A stretch of DNA of 7,536 nucleotides from an uncultured Gemmatimonadota bacterium (GTDB lineage: Bacteria > Gemmatimonadota > Gemmatimonadetes > Gemmatimonadales > GWC2-71-9): the NCBI GenBank assembly GCA_946479825.1, contig CAMLHU010000103.1, forward strand, positions 1 through 7,536, given 5' to 3'. Below, piece by piece: positions 1 to 6,408 of the stretch. The position numbers were made by a program, and so were the translations under genes. The notes under the pieces were generated by a model that searched no databases, was not told where the DNA came from, and was given only the letters and a program-made list of their open reading frames with translations. The first letter of the stretch is position 1. Each line of letters starts with the position of its first letter.

Positions 1-60
1 CCGCCCCCGCAACGTTGGGGGTCTCCGCGGTTCTCGTGCTGATCCGGGGTGACCGCCTAG

Positions 61-618
61 GTGGCGGGGGCGGAGGTCGTCGCGTCCATCCGCCGGCTCT
101 TCACCTACGCGGCCTGGGCCGACAAGTGGGACGGGCGCGTGCACCACACCCCGTACCGCAACGTCACGCTCGCGATGCCGGAGCCGATCGGCGTGATGGG
201 CGTCGCCTGCCCGCGCGAGGCGCCGTTGCTGGCGCTCGTGTCGCTGGTGTCGCCCGCCGTGGCGCTCGGCAACACCACGGTGGTCGTGCCGTCCGAGCGC
301 GCGCCCCTCGTTGCCACGGACCTGTACCAGGTGTTCGAGACCTCGGACCTGCCGGCCGGCGTGATCAACCTCGTCACCGGCCCCCGGGACGACTTGAGCC
401 GGGTGCTCGCCGCCCACGACGACGTGGACGCGATGTGGTATTTCGGCTCGGCCGCCGGCAGCGCGGAGGTGGAGAAGCTCTCGGCCGCCAACCTGAAGCG
501 GACCTGGGTGTCCTACGGCCGCGACCGCGACTGGTCGGACCGGGTGCAGGGGGAAGGGGAGGAGTTCCTCGACTCGGCGACCCAGGTCAAGAACATCTGG
601 GTGCCGTACGGGGAGTGA
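61..618 (+). CDS. Aldehyde dehydrogenase-like C-terminal domain, probably of an ALDH16-type protein; 5' part disrupted or missing
   Basis: The 185 readable residues match the coenzyme-binding half of the ALDH superfamily: EPIGV at 41-45, a GNTTVVVPSE stretch at 70-79 (canonical GNTVVxKPSE), DLPAGVINLVTG near 96-107, and WYFGS at 126-130 in place of FTGS. Residues normally needed for catalysis are absent. The NAD-binding Lys of the KPSE motif is Val, the catalytic-Glu motif ELGG reads VSYG (150-153), and the protein ends before any catalytic Cys domain. This pattern fits the second, non-catalytic domain of ALDH16 family proteins, where it follows a complete ALDH domain; that identification is from memory of the family. 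The tail QVKNIWVPYGE looks like a natural end. In this frame stops occur at 40-42 and 58-60, so GTG at 61 is only the first possible start and no ribosome site precedes it. The rest of the protein may lie upstream in another frame (the +3 frame is open from base 3 to 644) or be lost. It converges on phoU. Confidence 0.72.
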   Translation: MAGAEVVASIRRLFTYAAWADKWDGRVHHTPYRNVTLAMPEPIGVMGVACPREAPLLALVSLVSPAVALGNTTVVVPSERAPLVATDLYQVFETSDLPAGVINLVTGPRDDLSRVLAAHDDVDAMWYFGSAAGSAEVEKLSAANLKRTWVSYGRDRDWSDRVQGEGEEFLDSATQVKNIWVPYGE

Positions 619-697
619 GCGGGGCAGTGAGCGGTGAGCGGTAAGAGGTGAGCGGGCAAGGCGGTGAACGGTGAAGGGTGAACGGTGAACGGTGAAC
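614..697 (+). repeat. Left array of 7-base repeats, consensus GGTGAAC / GGTGAGC
   Basis: Copies of a heptamer run from the end of the ALDH-like gene to the terminator hairpin. In one phase, units start at 626, 633, 640, 647 and 654 (AGTGAGC, GGTGAGC, GGTAAGA, GGTGAGC, GGGCAAG). After a 2-base slip, five units at 663, 670, 677, 684 and 691 read GGTGAAC, GGTGAAG, GGTGAAC, GGTGAAC, GGTGAAC. The first recognisable copy (AGTGAGC, 614-620) contains the TGA stop of the ALDH-like gene. The last copy runs into the left arm of the hairpin. Function is unknown. Confidence 0.8.
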
Positions 698-732
698 GGG
701 CCGTCGGAGATGATCTCATCCGGCGGCCCGTT
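695..732. terminator. Hairpin between convergent genes, probable bidirectional terminator
   Basis: AACGGGCCGTCGG (695-707) pairs along 13 bases with CCGGCGGCCCGTT (720-732), with one G-U pair and a 12-base loop. It lies between the 3' ends of the ALDH-like gene (plus) and phoU (minus), where a shared terminator is expected. The T-tract is short: three T at 731-733 on the plus strand, and only AA at 695-696 on the other. Termination may therefore depend on hairpin strength or on Rho. The flanking heptamer arrays are complementary to each other and could extend the stem. Confidence 0.6.
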
Positions 733-778
733 TCCCGTTCACGCTGTCCCGTTCACCATTGACCGTTGACCGTTCACC
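730..778 (-). repeat. Right array of 7-base repeats, consensus GTTCACC (reverse complement of the left array)
   Basis: Seven consecutive heptamers stay in strict phase: GTTTCCC, GTTCACG, CTGTCCC, GTTCACC, ATTGACC, GTTGACC, GTTCACC, starting at 730, 737, 744, 751, 758, 765 and 772. Read on the minus strand these are GGTGAAC, GGTCAAC and variants, so the array is the mirror partner of the left one across the hairpin. The outermost copy (772-778) contains the phoU stop codon (TGA, 774-776 on the minus strand). Confidence 0.8.
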
Positions 779-1460
779 GATCTCCGCCCCGATCCTCCGC
801 GTGGTGCTTGATCGACTTGCCCTCCACCAGGAACACCACGTCCTCGGCGATGTTGGTGGCGAGGTCGGCCACCCGCTCCAGGTTCCGGCTCACGAGGAAG
901 AGCTCCATCCCCGCCCCGATCATGTGGGCGTCTTCCATCATATGGGTGAGCAGGATCCGGAACACCGAGCGATGGAGGGCGTCCACCTGGTCGTCCCGGC
1001 GGCAGACCGCCCGGGCCGCCGCCGCGTCGGCGCGCACGAACGACTCGAGCGCCTCGGCCAGCATCTCGCGCGCGATGCGCGCCATCTCGACGAGCTCGGG
1101 TTCCGGCGCGATCGGCCGCGACTCGGCCAGCCGCTCGGCCGACTGCGCGATGTTGACCGCGTGGTCGCCCACCCGCTCGAGGTCGTTGGCGATCTTGAGC
1201 GCCGCCGTGAGCATCCGGAGGTCCCGGGCCATCGGCTGCTGCAGGCCGAGGAGCTCGATGCACTTCTCCTCGATCTCCACTTCGAGCGCGTCGATGGCGC
1301 GGTCGCCGGCGATGACCTGGCGGGCCTTGGCCGGGTCACGCCCGAGCAGCGCGTCCACGGCGAGGCCGAGGGCGGCCTCCGCGTCGCCGGACATCGTCAG
1401 CAGGCGCACCTTCACGTGGTTGAGCTCGTCGTGAAAGTGGCGGTGCAGGTCCTGGCTCAT
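774..1460 (-). CDS. phoU: PhoU, phosphate-signalling accessory protein
   Basis: A 228-residue cytoplasmic protein of normal PhoU length, made of two similar three-helix PhoU domains. The paired metal-binding signatures are visible: [13 protein letters not shown] (E95 to D99) in the first domain and [15 protein letters not shown] (E195 to D199) in the second. In studied bacteria PhoU links the Pst transporter to the histidine kinase PhoR and keeps PhoR in its repressing state when phosphate is plentiful. Here it is the last gene of the pst cluster. Its ATG overlaps the pstB stop as ATGA (4 bases). A strong ribosome site GGGAGGTT (1464-1471 on the minus strand) sits 3 bases before the start, inside pstB. 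The last codons run into a heptamer repeat that supplies the stop. No defect is visible. Confidence 0.95.
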   Translation of the reverse strand: MSQDLHRHFHDELNHVKVRLLTMSGDAEAALGLAVDALLGRDPAKARQVIAGDRAIDALEVEIEEKCIELLGLQQPMARDLRMLTAALKIANDLERVGDHAVNIAQSAERLAESRPIAPEPELVEMARIAREMLAEALESFVRADAAAARAVCRRDDQVDALHRSVFRILLTHMMEDAHMIGAGMELFLVSRNLERVADLATNIAEDVVFLVEGKSIKHHAEDRGGDR

Positions 1461-2224
1461 CCGAACCTCCCGGTGATGTATGCCTCGGTCCGTTCCTCCG
1501 TCGGGGTGGTGAACAGCCGCCGGGTCGGACCGTACTCCACCAGGCGCCCCGCGTCGAAGAACGCGGTGTAGTCCGACGCGCGGGCGGCCTGCTGGAGGTT
1601 ATGCGTCACGAGAATGATGGTATAGTCGCGCTTGATCTCGAGCAGCAGCTCCTCGATCCGCTGGGTGGAGATCGGGTCGAGGGCCGAGCACGGCTCGTCC
1701 AGCAGCAGGACCTCCGGCTTGTTGGCGAGCGAACGGGCGATGCAGAGCCGCTGCTGCTGTCCGCCGGAGAGTCCCGTGGCCGGCTGCCGCAGCCGGTCCT
1801 TGACCTCGTCCCAGAGGGCGGCCTGCCGCAGGCAGGTCTCGACCAGGTCGGGGAGGTCCCGCTTCCGGACGGCCCCGGTCAGCACCGGGCCGGCGGCCAC
1901 GTTCTCGAAGATCGACATCGTCGGGAACGGCGACGGCTTCTGGAACACCATCCCGACCCGGCGGCGGAGGGCCGTCGGATTCACCCGGGGTGCGTATACG
2001 TCCTCGCCGTCGAGCAGGACCTTGCCGGTGATCCACCCGCCGGGCGTGAGCTCGTGCATCCGGTTGAGGGACCGCAGGAACGTGGACTTGCCGCAGCCGG
2101 ACGGGCCGATGAGGGCGTTGACCGTGTTGGGCTGGAAGGCGAGCGTCACATCCTTCACGGCGGCCACCTTCCCGTAGAGGGCGGTGAGCCGCTCGGTGGC
2201 GATGTGGGGGACGGATCCGGTCAC
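1457..2224 (-). CDS. pstB: PstB, phosphate ABC transporter ATP-binding protein
   Basis: This 255-residue ABC ATPase drives high-affinity phosphate import from the inner face of the membrane and probably acts as a dimer on PstC/PstA. All nucleotide-binding elements are intact: Walker [10 protein letters not shown] (40-48), Q-loop Gln95 in VFQKPSPFP, signature LSGGQQQR (152-159), Walker B VLLLDEP with D176/E177, D-loop SALDP, and H-loop His208 in [12 protein letters not shown] and LNRMHEL are typical of PstB rather than other ABC importers. The GTG start at 2224 is 4 bases after the pstA stop. It is preceded by GGAGGT (2234-2239, minus strand), which lies within the end of pstA and leaves 9 bases of spacing. 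The stop overlaps the phoU start. Length is standard. Confidence 0.96.
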   Translation of the reverse strand: MTGSVPHIATERLTALYGKVAAVKDVTLAFQPNTVNALIGPSGCGKSTFLRSLNRMHELTPGGWITGKVLLDGEDVYAPRVNPTALRRRVGMVFQKPSPFPTMSIFENVAAGPVLTGAVRKRDLPDLVETCLRQAALWDEVKDRLRQPATGLSGGQQQRLCIARSLANKPEVLLLDEPCSALDPISTQRIEELLLEIKRDYTIILVTHNLQQAARASDYTAFFDAGRLVEYGPTRRLFTTPTEERTEAYITGRFG

Positions 2225-2228
2225 GGGC

Positions 2229-3062
2229 TCAGGACCTCCGACGCGTGGCGAACCGCGCGCTCAGGCTCAGGATGAACACCACCAGGAGGAGCACGAGGGA
2301 CGCCGCCCAGGCCATCCGGTGCCAGTCCTCATAGGGGCCGGTCGCGTAGTTGAAGATGACGAGCGGCAGCGCCGCCATCGGCTGGCGCGGGTCGAGCCCC
2401 AGGTACTGGCTGCCGAGCGCAGTAAAGAGCAGCGGCGCCGTCTCGCCCGCCACCCGGGCCACCGCGAGCAGGCTGCCGGTCACCACGCCGGGGAGCGCGG
2501 TGCGGACCACGATGGTGAGCCCGGTCCGCCAGCGCGGGATGCCGAGCGCGAGCGCCGACTCGCGCAGCGCCTGCGGGACGAGCCGGATCATCTCCTCTGT
2601 TGTCCGCATCACCATCGGGATCATGATGAGCGCGAGGGCGACGCTTCCGGCGACGCCCGAGAAGTGCTTCTGCCGCGCCACGATCCAGGTCCAGGCGAAG
2701 ACGCCGACGACGATCGACGGCGTGCCGTTCATCACGTCGGCGACGAAGCGGGTGAGCCACGAGAGCCGGGTGCCCGGGTACTCGGCGGCGAAGACGCCCG
2801 CCGCGATCCCGATCGGGAGGCCGATCAGCGCCGCCCCGCCGACGATGATCAGCGTCCCGACGATGGCGTTGGCCACCCCGCCGCCCGACTGCCCCGCCGG
2901 GGCCGGGACCTTCGTGAAGAAGTTCCAGTCGAGGCTCGACGCGCCCTTCACCACGAGATGGCCGAGGATGAGCCCGAGCGGCAGCAGCGCGAGCACGACC
3001 GCCAGCGCGAGCAGGGCGATCATCGTCCCGTTCTTGAAGCCTCGGAGGCGCTCGCGGATCAC
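2229..3062 (-). CDS. pstA: PstA, phosphate ABC transporter permease
   Basis: A 277-residue inner-membrane permease forming the phosphate channel with PstC. Hydrophobic segments start at about residues 14-38 and 63-92, with further segments to the C-terminus (last about 250-270). The PstA hallmark [14 protein letters not shown] is at 111-124, and the cytoplasmic EAA loop that docks on PstB is [15 protein letters not shown] (167-181). The frame is open further upstream, inside pstC, but GTG at 3062 is the likely start: it forms a 4-base GTGA overlap with the pstC stop, has GGGAGG 5 bases upstream (3068-3073), and gives the normal family length. An internal ATG at codon 14 (3023) is a weaker alternative, because it would trim the charged N-terminal stretch. 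It is translationally coupled to pstC and pstB. Confidence 0.94.
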   Translation of the reverse strand: MIRERLRGFKNGTMIALLALAVVLALLPLGLILGHLVVKGASSLDWNFFTKVPAPAGQSGGGVANAIVGTLIIVGGAALIGLPIGIAAGVFAAEYPGTRLSWLTRFVADVMNGTPSIVVGVFAWTWIVARQKHFSGVAGSVALALIMIPMVMRTTEEMIRLVPQALRESALALGIPRWRTGLTIVVRTALPGVVTGSLLAVARVAGETAPLLFTALGSQYLGLDPRQPMAALPLVIFNYATGPYEDWHRMAWAASLVLLLVVFILSLSARFATRRRS

Positions 3063-4012
3063 GCCGGCCTCCCGCCCGCGCCCCGCGTCACGCGCCAGAT
3101 GAGGAGCCGGGCGCCGGCGTTCACCAGCACGGTGATGACCAGCAGCGCGAAGGCGACGTACGTGAGCGCGGCGAAGTGCATCGGGGTGGCGGCCTCGGAG
3201 AACTCGTTGGCGATCACCGCCGCCATCGTGTATCCCGGCGCGAAGAGCGAGGCCGAGAGGTCGTGGGTGTTCCCGATGAGCATCGTGACCGCCATCGTCT
3301 CGCCCAGCGCGCGGCCCAGGCCCAGCACCGCGGCGCCCAGGATCCCCGACCGGGCGTATGGAACGACCGCCGTCGCGACCGCCTCCCAGCGCGTGGCGCC
3401 GAGCGCCAGCGCCGCCTCGCGCTGGGTGGAGGGCACCGCGGCGAGGACCTCCCGCGCGACGGACATGATGAACGGCAGGATCATGATCGCGAGGATGACC
3501 GACGCCGCGAGCATCGACGGCCCGTAGATCGGCCCCTGGAAGAACGGCAGGAAGCCGAACGCGGTCCGCAGGGCGGGGAAGGCCACCCGCCGGAGGAACG
3601 GGATGAGGACGAAGATCCCCCAGAGCCCGTACACCACGCTCGGCACGGCGGCCAGCAGCTCGACCAGGAAGGCCACCGGCTGCCGCAGCCACCGGGGCGC
3701 GAATTCCGTCAGGAAGATCGCGACCCCCAGGCCAAGGGGCACGGCCAGGAGGAGCGCGAGGAACGACGAGACCAGCGTCCCCACGATGAGCGGCAGGGCG
3801 CCGAAGTCCTCGGCGACCGGATCCCAGACGCTCCGGGTCAGGAAGCTGGTCCCGAACTTGTGGATGGCCGGGAGCGCGCCCTCCCAGAGTTCGGCCACCA
3901 GGAACGCCAGCAGGATGGGGATCGCCACGGCGGCGAGCGTCAGGACGATCCGGAAGATCCGGTCGCCGGTGTGACGCGCCTCGAGCGCAGCGGGAGGGAC
4001 GGTGGTGGCCAT
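3059..4012 (-). CDS. pstC: PstC, phosphate ABC transporter permease
   Basis: A 317-residue inner-membrane permease, partner of PstA. It has an N-terminal hydrophobic segment (about 20-42), a second at about 72-98, and the PstC signature ELLAAVPSVVYGLWGIFVL at 118-136. The EAA loop contacting PstB begins REAALALGATRWEAV (198-212) and is followed by GLGRALGETMAV in the next membrane segment. Start: ATG at 4012 gives normal length. Unlike the other pst genes it has no clear ribosome site; only a weak TAGGT occurs about 11 bases upstream. It is separated from pstS by 182 bases carrying a hairpin and 11-base-spaced repeats. It therefore appears to head a pstC-pstA-pstB-phoU unit that can be expressed at a different level from pstS. 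The stop overlaps the pstA start by 4 bases. Confidence 0.95.
   Translation of the reverse strand: MATTVPPAALEARHTGDRIFRIVLTLAAVAIPILLAFLVAELWEGALPAIHKFGTSFLTRSVWDPVAEDFGALPLIVGTLVSSFLALLLAVPLGLGVAIFLTEFAPRWLRQPVAFLVELLAAVPSVVYGLWGIFVLIPFLRRVAFPALRTAFGFLPFFQGPIYGPSMLAASVILAIMILPFIMSVAREVLAAVPSTQREAALALGATRWEAVATAVVPYARSGILGAAVLGLGRALGETMAVTMLIGNTHDLSASLFAPGYTMAAVIANEFSEAATPMHFAALTYVAFALLVITVLVNAGARLLIWRVTRGAGGRPA
3068..3073 (-). promoter_or_regulatory. Ribosome binding site of pstA (GGGAGG)
   Basis: GGGAGG on the minus strand lies 5 bases before GTG at 3062, within the last codons of pstC. It favours the GTG over the ATG 13 codons further in and over the long upstream extension of the frame. 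Confidence 0.6.
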
Positions 4013-4047
4013 GCGCGGGTGAACCTACCCGGCGCCTCCGGCCGGCC

Positions 4048-4076
4048 GGTCACGCGTGTGTAACGGATCGGTCACG
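4048..4076 (+). promoter_or_regulatory. Candidate Pho box: three half-sites spaced 11 bases apart upstream of pstC
   Basis: GGTCACG (4048-4054), TGTAACG (4059-4065) and GGTCACG (4070-4076) recur at exactly 11-base steps. PhoB-family regulators are known to bind direct repeats of a CTGTCAT/CTGTAAC-like heptamer separated by 4 bases, so spacing and core fit. The site is 36 bases before the pstC start. The repeats read on the strand opposite to pstC transcription, whereas the classical E. coli box reads with the gene; this lowers confidence. Confidence 0.5.
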
Positions 4077-4124
4077 GGGGGCGGAGACGAAGAGGAGAGA
4101 GGGGGAGGGGCCCGAGAAGACGAA

Positions 4125-4173
4125 GAGAGGAGGAAGCTGGAGGAAGAACCTCTCTTCCTCGCCTCCTCCTCTC
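4125..4173 (-). terminator. Two-tier purine/pyrimidine hairpin after pstS, possible attenuator or 3' stabiliser
   Basis: The outer stem pairs GAGAGGAGGA (4125-4134) with TCCTCCTCTC (4164-4173), 10 bases. The inner stem pairs GAGGAAGA (4140-4147) with TCTTCCTC (4153-4160), 8 bases, with a 5-base loop; a small internal loop separates them. It begins 22 bases after the pstS stop (TAG, 4195-4197) in the direction of transcription. The downstream RNA is rich in U and C but has no true U run, so a partial terminator or RNA-stabilising structure is more likely than a clean terminator. Such elements commonly let pstS be expressed above the membrane components. Confidence 0.5.
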
Positions 4174-4194
4174 CTCACCTGCTCTTCCCCCGTG

Positions 4195-5247
4195 CTAGCG
4201 GATCGGCTTCCCGTTGACGGTCAGCGTCGCCAGCCGGGTCTTGATGAGCGCGATCACCGGGGGCGGCAGCGGGGCGTACTCGAGCTTCTCCGCCATCTGC
4301 TGGGCCTCGGGGGTGATCATCCACTCGAGGAAGGTCTTGAGGGCCTTCGCCTTGGTCGCGTCGGTCATGTCCGGCCGGACGATGAGCCAGGTGAACGAGG
4401 CGATCGGGTACGACTCCTTCCCCGGGGCGTCGGTGATCGAGACCCGGAAGTCGGTGTTCTTGGGCCACTTGGCGCCCGCCGCGGCGTTGCTCGTGGTCTG
4501 GAGCGACGGCTCCACGAAGTTACCGGCGGCGTTCTTGACCCGGGCGAACGGCAGCTTGTTGCTGAGCGCGTAGATGAGCTCGACGTAGCCGATGGCGCCT
4601 TCGGTCTGCTTGACCTGCTGGGTCACGCCCTCGCTCCCCTTGCCGCCGAGCCCGACCGGCCAGTTGACCGAGGTGGCGAAGCCCACGCGCTGCTTCCACT
4701 CCGGCGACACCTTGCTCAGGTAGTCGGTGAAGATGTAGCTCGTCCCCGACCCGTCCGACCGGTGGACGACGATGATGTCCTGGGCCGGGAGGTTCACGTC
4801 CGGGTTGAGCGCCGCGATGCGGCGGTCGTTCCAGCGGGTGATCTCGCCGAGGTAGATGCCGGCGATGGTCGGGCCGTCGAGCCGAAGCTGCTTGCCGCCG
4901 AGCGCCGGGAGGTTCCAGGTGAGGACCACCGAGCCCAGCACGGTCGGGAGGTGGAGCACCTTGCCCTGGACCGCGGCGATCTGGGCGTCGGTCATCGGGC
5001 CGTCGGTGGCGCCGAAGTCCACGGTGCCCTCGGTGAACTGCCTGATGCCGCCGCCGGACCCGATCGACTGGTAGTTGATCTGGATGCCGGTCTTCTTGTT
5101 GAGGGCGTCGGCCCACGCGGTGTAGATCGGCGTGCCGAAGGTCGAGCCGGCGCCGGTGAGGCTCTGCGCCGCCACGGGGGCGGCGCCGAGGGCGGCGGCC
5201 AGGCCGACGAGGCCGAGCCGGGCGCCGATGGAGAGGGTACGGGTCAT
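4195..5247 (-). CDS. pstS: PstS, periplasmic phosphate-binding protein
   Basis: A 350-residue exported protein that captures phosphate and delivers it to PstC/PstA. Residues 1-27 form a signal peptide (basic start, hydrophobic core, APVAA cleavage region) with no lipobox Cys, so the protein should be soluble in the periplasm. Every phosphate-binding segment known from E. coli PstS is recognisable: GAGSTF (32-37), SIGSGGG (61-67), DFGATD with the key Asp at 82, and RSDGSGTS (163-170) with Arg163, Ser167, Gly168 and Thr169. The ATG at 5247 starts 21 bases after the porin stop and has GGAG about 10 bases upstream, so co-transcription with the porin gene is likely. The gene ends in TAG, while its neighbours in the cluster end in TGA. 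Confidence 0.96.
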   Translation of the reverse strand: MTRTLSIGARLGLVGLAAALGAAPVAAQSLTGAGSTFGTPIYTAWADALNKKTGIQINYQSIGSGGGIRQFTEGTVDFGATDGPMTDAQIAAVQGKVLHLPTVLGSVVLTWNLPALGGKQLRLDGPTIAGIYLGEITRWNDRRIAALNPDVNLPAQDIIVVHRSDGSGTSYIFTDYLSKVSPEWKQRVGFATSVNWPVGLGGKGSEGVTQQVKQTEGAIGYVELIYALSNKLPFARVKNAAGNFVEPSLQTTSNAAAGAKWPKNTDFRVSITDAPGKESYPIASFTWLIVRPDMTDATKAKALKTFLEWMITPEAQQMAEKLEYAPLPPPVIALIKTRLATLTVNGKPIR

Positions 5248-5268
5248 GAGACGTTCGCTCCGGTCAGG

Positions 5269-6297
5269 TCAGAAGGTGAGCTGCGACTGGAAGTAGAGGG
5301 TCGAGCGCTTGGCTTCCTGCGTCGGCGTCGGGGTGCTCTCGTACGAGAGGTTGTCCACGTCGACCATCGCGCGCCAGTTCGGCGTCACCTGGTAGGCGAT
5401 GCCGCCGATGATGCGGGTCTGCTTGTCGCCCGAGACGCTGGTGTTGGGGTCGACCACGTCCACCCGGGCCACCAGGATCACCTTGCTGGCCGGCACCTTG
5501 TAGGTGCCGAAGGCGCTCACGATGCTGCCCTTCCGCTCGGCGGTCGCCGGCGCGGTCACGGTGTCGGTGGCGCTGGTGTACTCGCCGGCGAGGGTCAGGG
5601 CCTTGGTGCGGTAGGAGACCTGGCCGGTGTACCGGTCGCGCTTGCCGCCGCTGGTCGGCTTGCCGATGTCGGTGAAGCCGGTGAGGCGGAGCCCGCCGAC
5701 CTTGCTGTTGTCGTCGGTGTCGAGGAGCCGGACCGAGACCCGGGCCGCGACGTCCTTCCGCTGGTCGCCGGTCCCCTTGCTGTACCCTTCGCCGTTATAG
5801 ACGCCGGCCTGGAAGTTCACCTTGTCCTGGTTCCAGGTGCCGTCCACCGCGGCGCCGAAGTCCGAGGACGTGACGTACCCGTTCCGGTCGAGCGCCATCG
5901 AACCCTGCATCCGGTAGTCCCAGAGCGTCTCCTCGTAGTCCAGCCACGGGGTCTGGGTGAGGCCGAACCGGTAGGTCAGGTGGCTCTTCTCCGGCGTCCA
6001 GGCGAGGTAGGCGTACTTGAGCCGGACCACGGTCGAGCTGTCGGCCGCGCGATAGATGTCGGTCGTCACGCGGGTCATCAGTCCCTGCTGGAACTTGCCC
6101 ACCACGGTCACGTACGCCCGGGTCACGTCGAACCCGTTCTGGTGGTTCGCGGTGTCCTTGAGCTGGTACAGGTACTGCGCGTAGACCACGCCGCCGACCG
6201 AGACCTGCGGCTGGGTCTGCTGGGCGGCCGCGCGCCCCGCCCCCGCAAGCGCGAGGAGGGCGAGGAGTGCCGCGGCCCGACGAGCGATCTGTGCCAT
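5269..6297 (-). CDS. Phosphate-selective porin (OprP/OprO-like), outer membrane
   Basis: A 342-residue outer-membrane protein. It has a signal peptide (residues 1-25, Leu/Ala core, AAA before Gln26) and then alternating strands typical of a beta-barrel (VSVGGVVYAQYLY, RAYVTVVGKF, RLTGFTDIG, RAMVDVDNLSYES). It ends in a terminal Phe (YFQSQLTF), the usual beta-barrel assembly signal. The start VSVGGVVYAQY and the TRAYVTVVGKF strand resemble the OprP/OprO family, and the position directly before pstS supports phosphate or polyphosphate uptake. Specificity is inferred: I did not identify the OprP arginine ladder. The frame stays open 35 codons further upstream to 6402, but ATG at 6297 is chosen because it begins a clean signal peptide and has GGAAG 4 bases upstream (6302-6306). 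Length is shorter than OprP (over 400 residues), so the barrel may be smaller. Confidence 0.82.
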   Translation of the reverse strand: MAQIARRAAALLALLALAGAGRAAAQQTQPQVSVGGVVYAQYLYQLKDTANHQNGFDVTRAYVTVVGKFQQGLMTRVTTDIYRAADSSTVVRLKYAYLAWTPEKSHLTYRFGLTQTPWLDYEETLWDYRMQGSMALDRNGYVTSSDFGAAVDGTWNQDKVNFQAGVYNGEGYSKGTGDQRKDVAARVSVRLLDTDDNSKVGGLRLTGFTDIGKPTSGGKRDRYTGQVSYRTKALTLAGEYTSATDTVTAPATAERKGSIVSAFGTYKVPASKVILVARVDVVDPNTSVSGDKQTRIIGGIAYQVTPNWRAMVDVDNLSYESTPTPTQEAKRSTLYFQSQLTF

Positions 6298-6321
6298 GGA
6301 GCTTCCATCCTTGGGTGAAGT

Positions 6322-6349
6322 GGTCACTGTCCGGTCTCTGCCGGTCGCG
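6322..6349 (+). promoter_or_regulatory. Weak Pho-box-like repeats just upstream of the porin gene
   Basis: GGTCACT (6322-6328), GGTCTCT (6333-6339) and GGTCGCG (6343-6349) recur at 11 and 10 bases. An overlapping reading gives CTGTCCG (6327) and CTGCCGG (6338), again 11 bases apart. The similarity to the pstC-upstream site is suggestive but the half-sites are degenerate. Their closeness to the start codon (25 bases) leaves little room for a promoter downstream. Confidence 0.3.
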
Positions 6350-6385
6350 CAACAAGAAGCCCCCGGTGCGTCACGCGCCGAGGGC
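6349..6385 (-). terminator. Hairpin with T-rich tail between phoR and the porin gene
   Basis: On the minus strand GCCC-T-CGGCGCG (6374-6385) pairs with CGCACCG-G-GGGC (6359-6370) around a 3-base loop: a 7-base stem with one G-U pair, a mismatch, then 4 more pairs. It is followed by TTCTTGTTG (6350-6358). This is the layout of an intrinsic terminator, 31 bases after the phoR stop. It would uncouple the sensor gene from the transport genes. If the transport promoter lies upstream of it, it would instead be a leader hairpin. Confidence 0.5.
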
Positions 6386-6408
6386 CGTCGTGTCACGGTC
6401 ACGTAAAA
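6369..6408 (+). promoter_or_regulatory. Candidate Pho box at the phoR 3' end
   Basis: TGTCACG (6391-6397) and CGTAAAA (6402-6408) start 11 bases apart, and CGTCACG (6369-6375) starts 22 bases before the first, leaving one 11-base position unmatched. The cores resemble the TGTCA/TGTAA halves of a PhoB operator and read on the same strand as the pstC-upstream site. They lie 94-111 bases before the porin start, a reasonable place for an activator of the porin-pst transcript. Confidence 0.35.

Noticed and set aside
15..644. A 209-codon frame covering the same region as the ALDH-like gene
   Set aside because: Beyond about base 70 its translation is Arg/Gly/Ala-rich with no family match, while the 61-618 frame clearly encodes ALDH motifs. 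Only its first few codons might be coding if a frameshift exists.
513..719. Small minus-strand open frame whose product has a repeated SPFT-like motif
   Set aside because: The repetition is just translation of the heptamer DNA array; it overlaps the ALDH-like gene and has no supported start.
751..778. GTTCACC copies as a PHO box of the Streptomyces type, which uses a similar heptamer
   Set aside because: PHO-box units repeat every 11 bases, whereas these repeat every 7. They lie at the 3' ends of two convergent genes, not upstream of a promoter.
2184..3527. A 447-codon open frame on the plus strand opposite pstA and pstC
   Set aside because: The translation is dominated by Arg, Asp, Glu and His and mirrors the codon pattern of the real permease genes; no family resemblance.
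4192..6318. A 708-codon open frame on the plus strand opposite pstS and the porin gene
   Set aside because: It is an antisense shadow of two clearly identified genes in very GC-rich DNA, with low-complexity Arg/Gly/Val/Asp-rich translation and no recognisable domain.
6298..6402. A 35-codon N-terminal extension of the porin gene
   Set aside because: It would place a charged, non-hydrophobic stretch before a complete signal peptide and run through the terminator-like hairpin; ATG 6297 is a better start.
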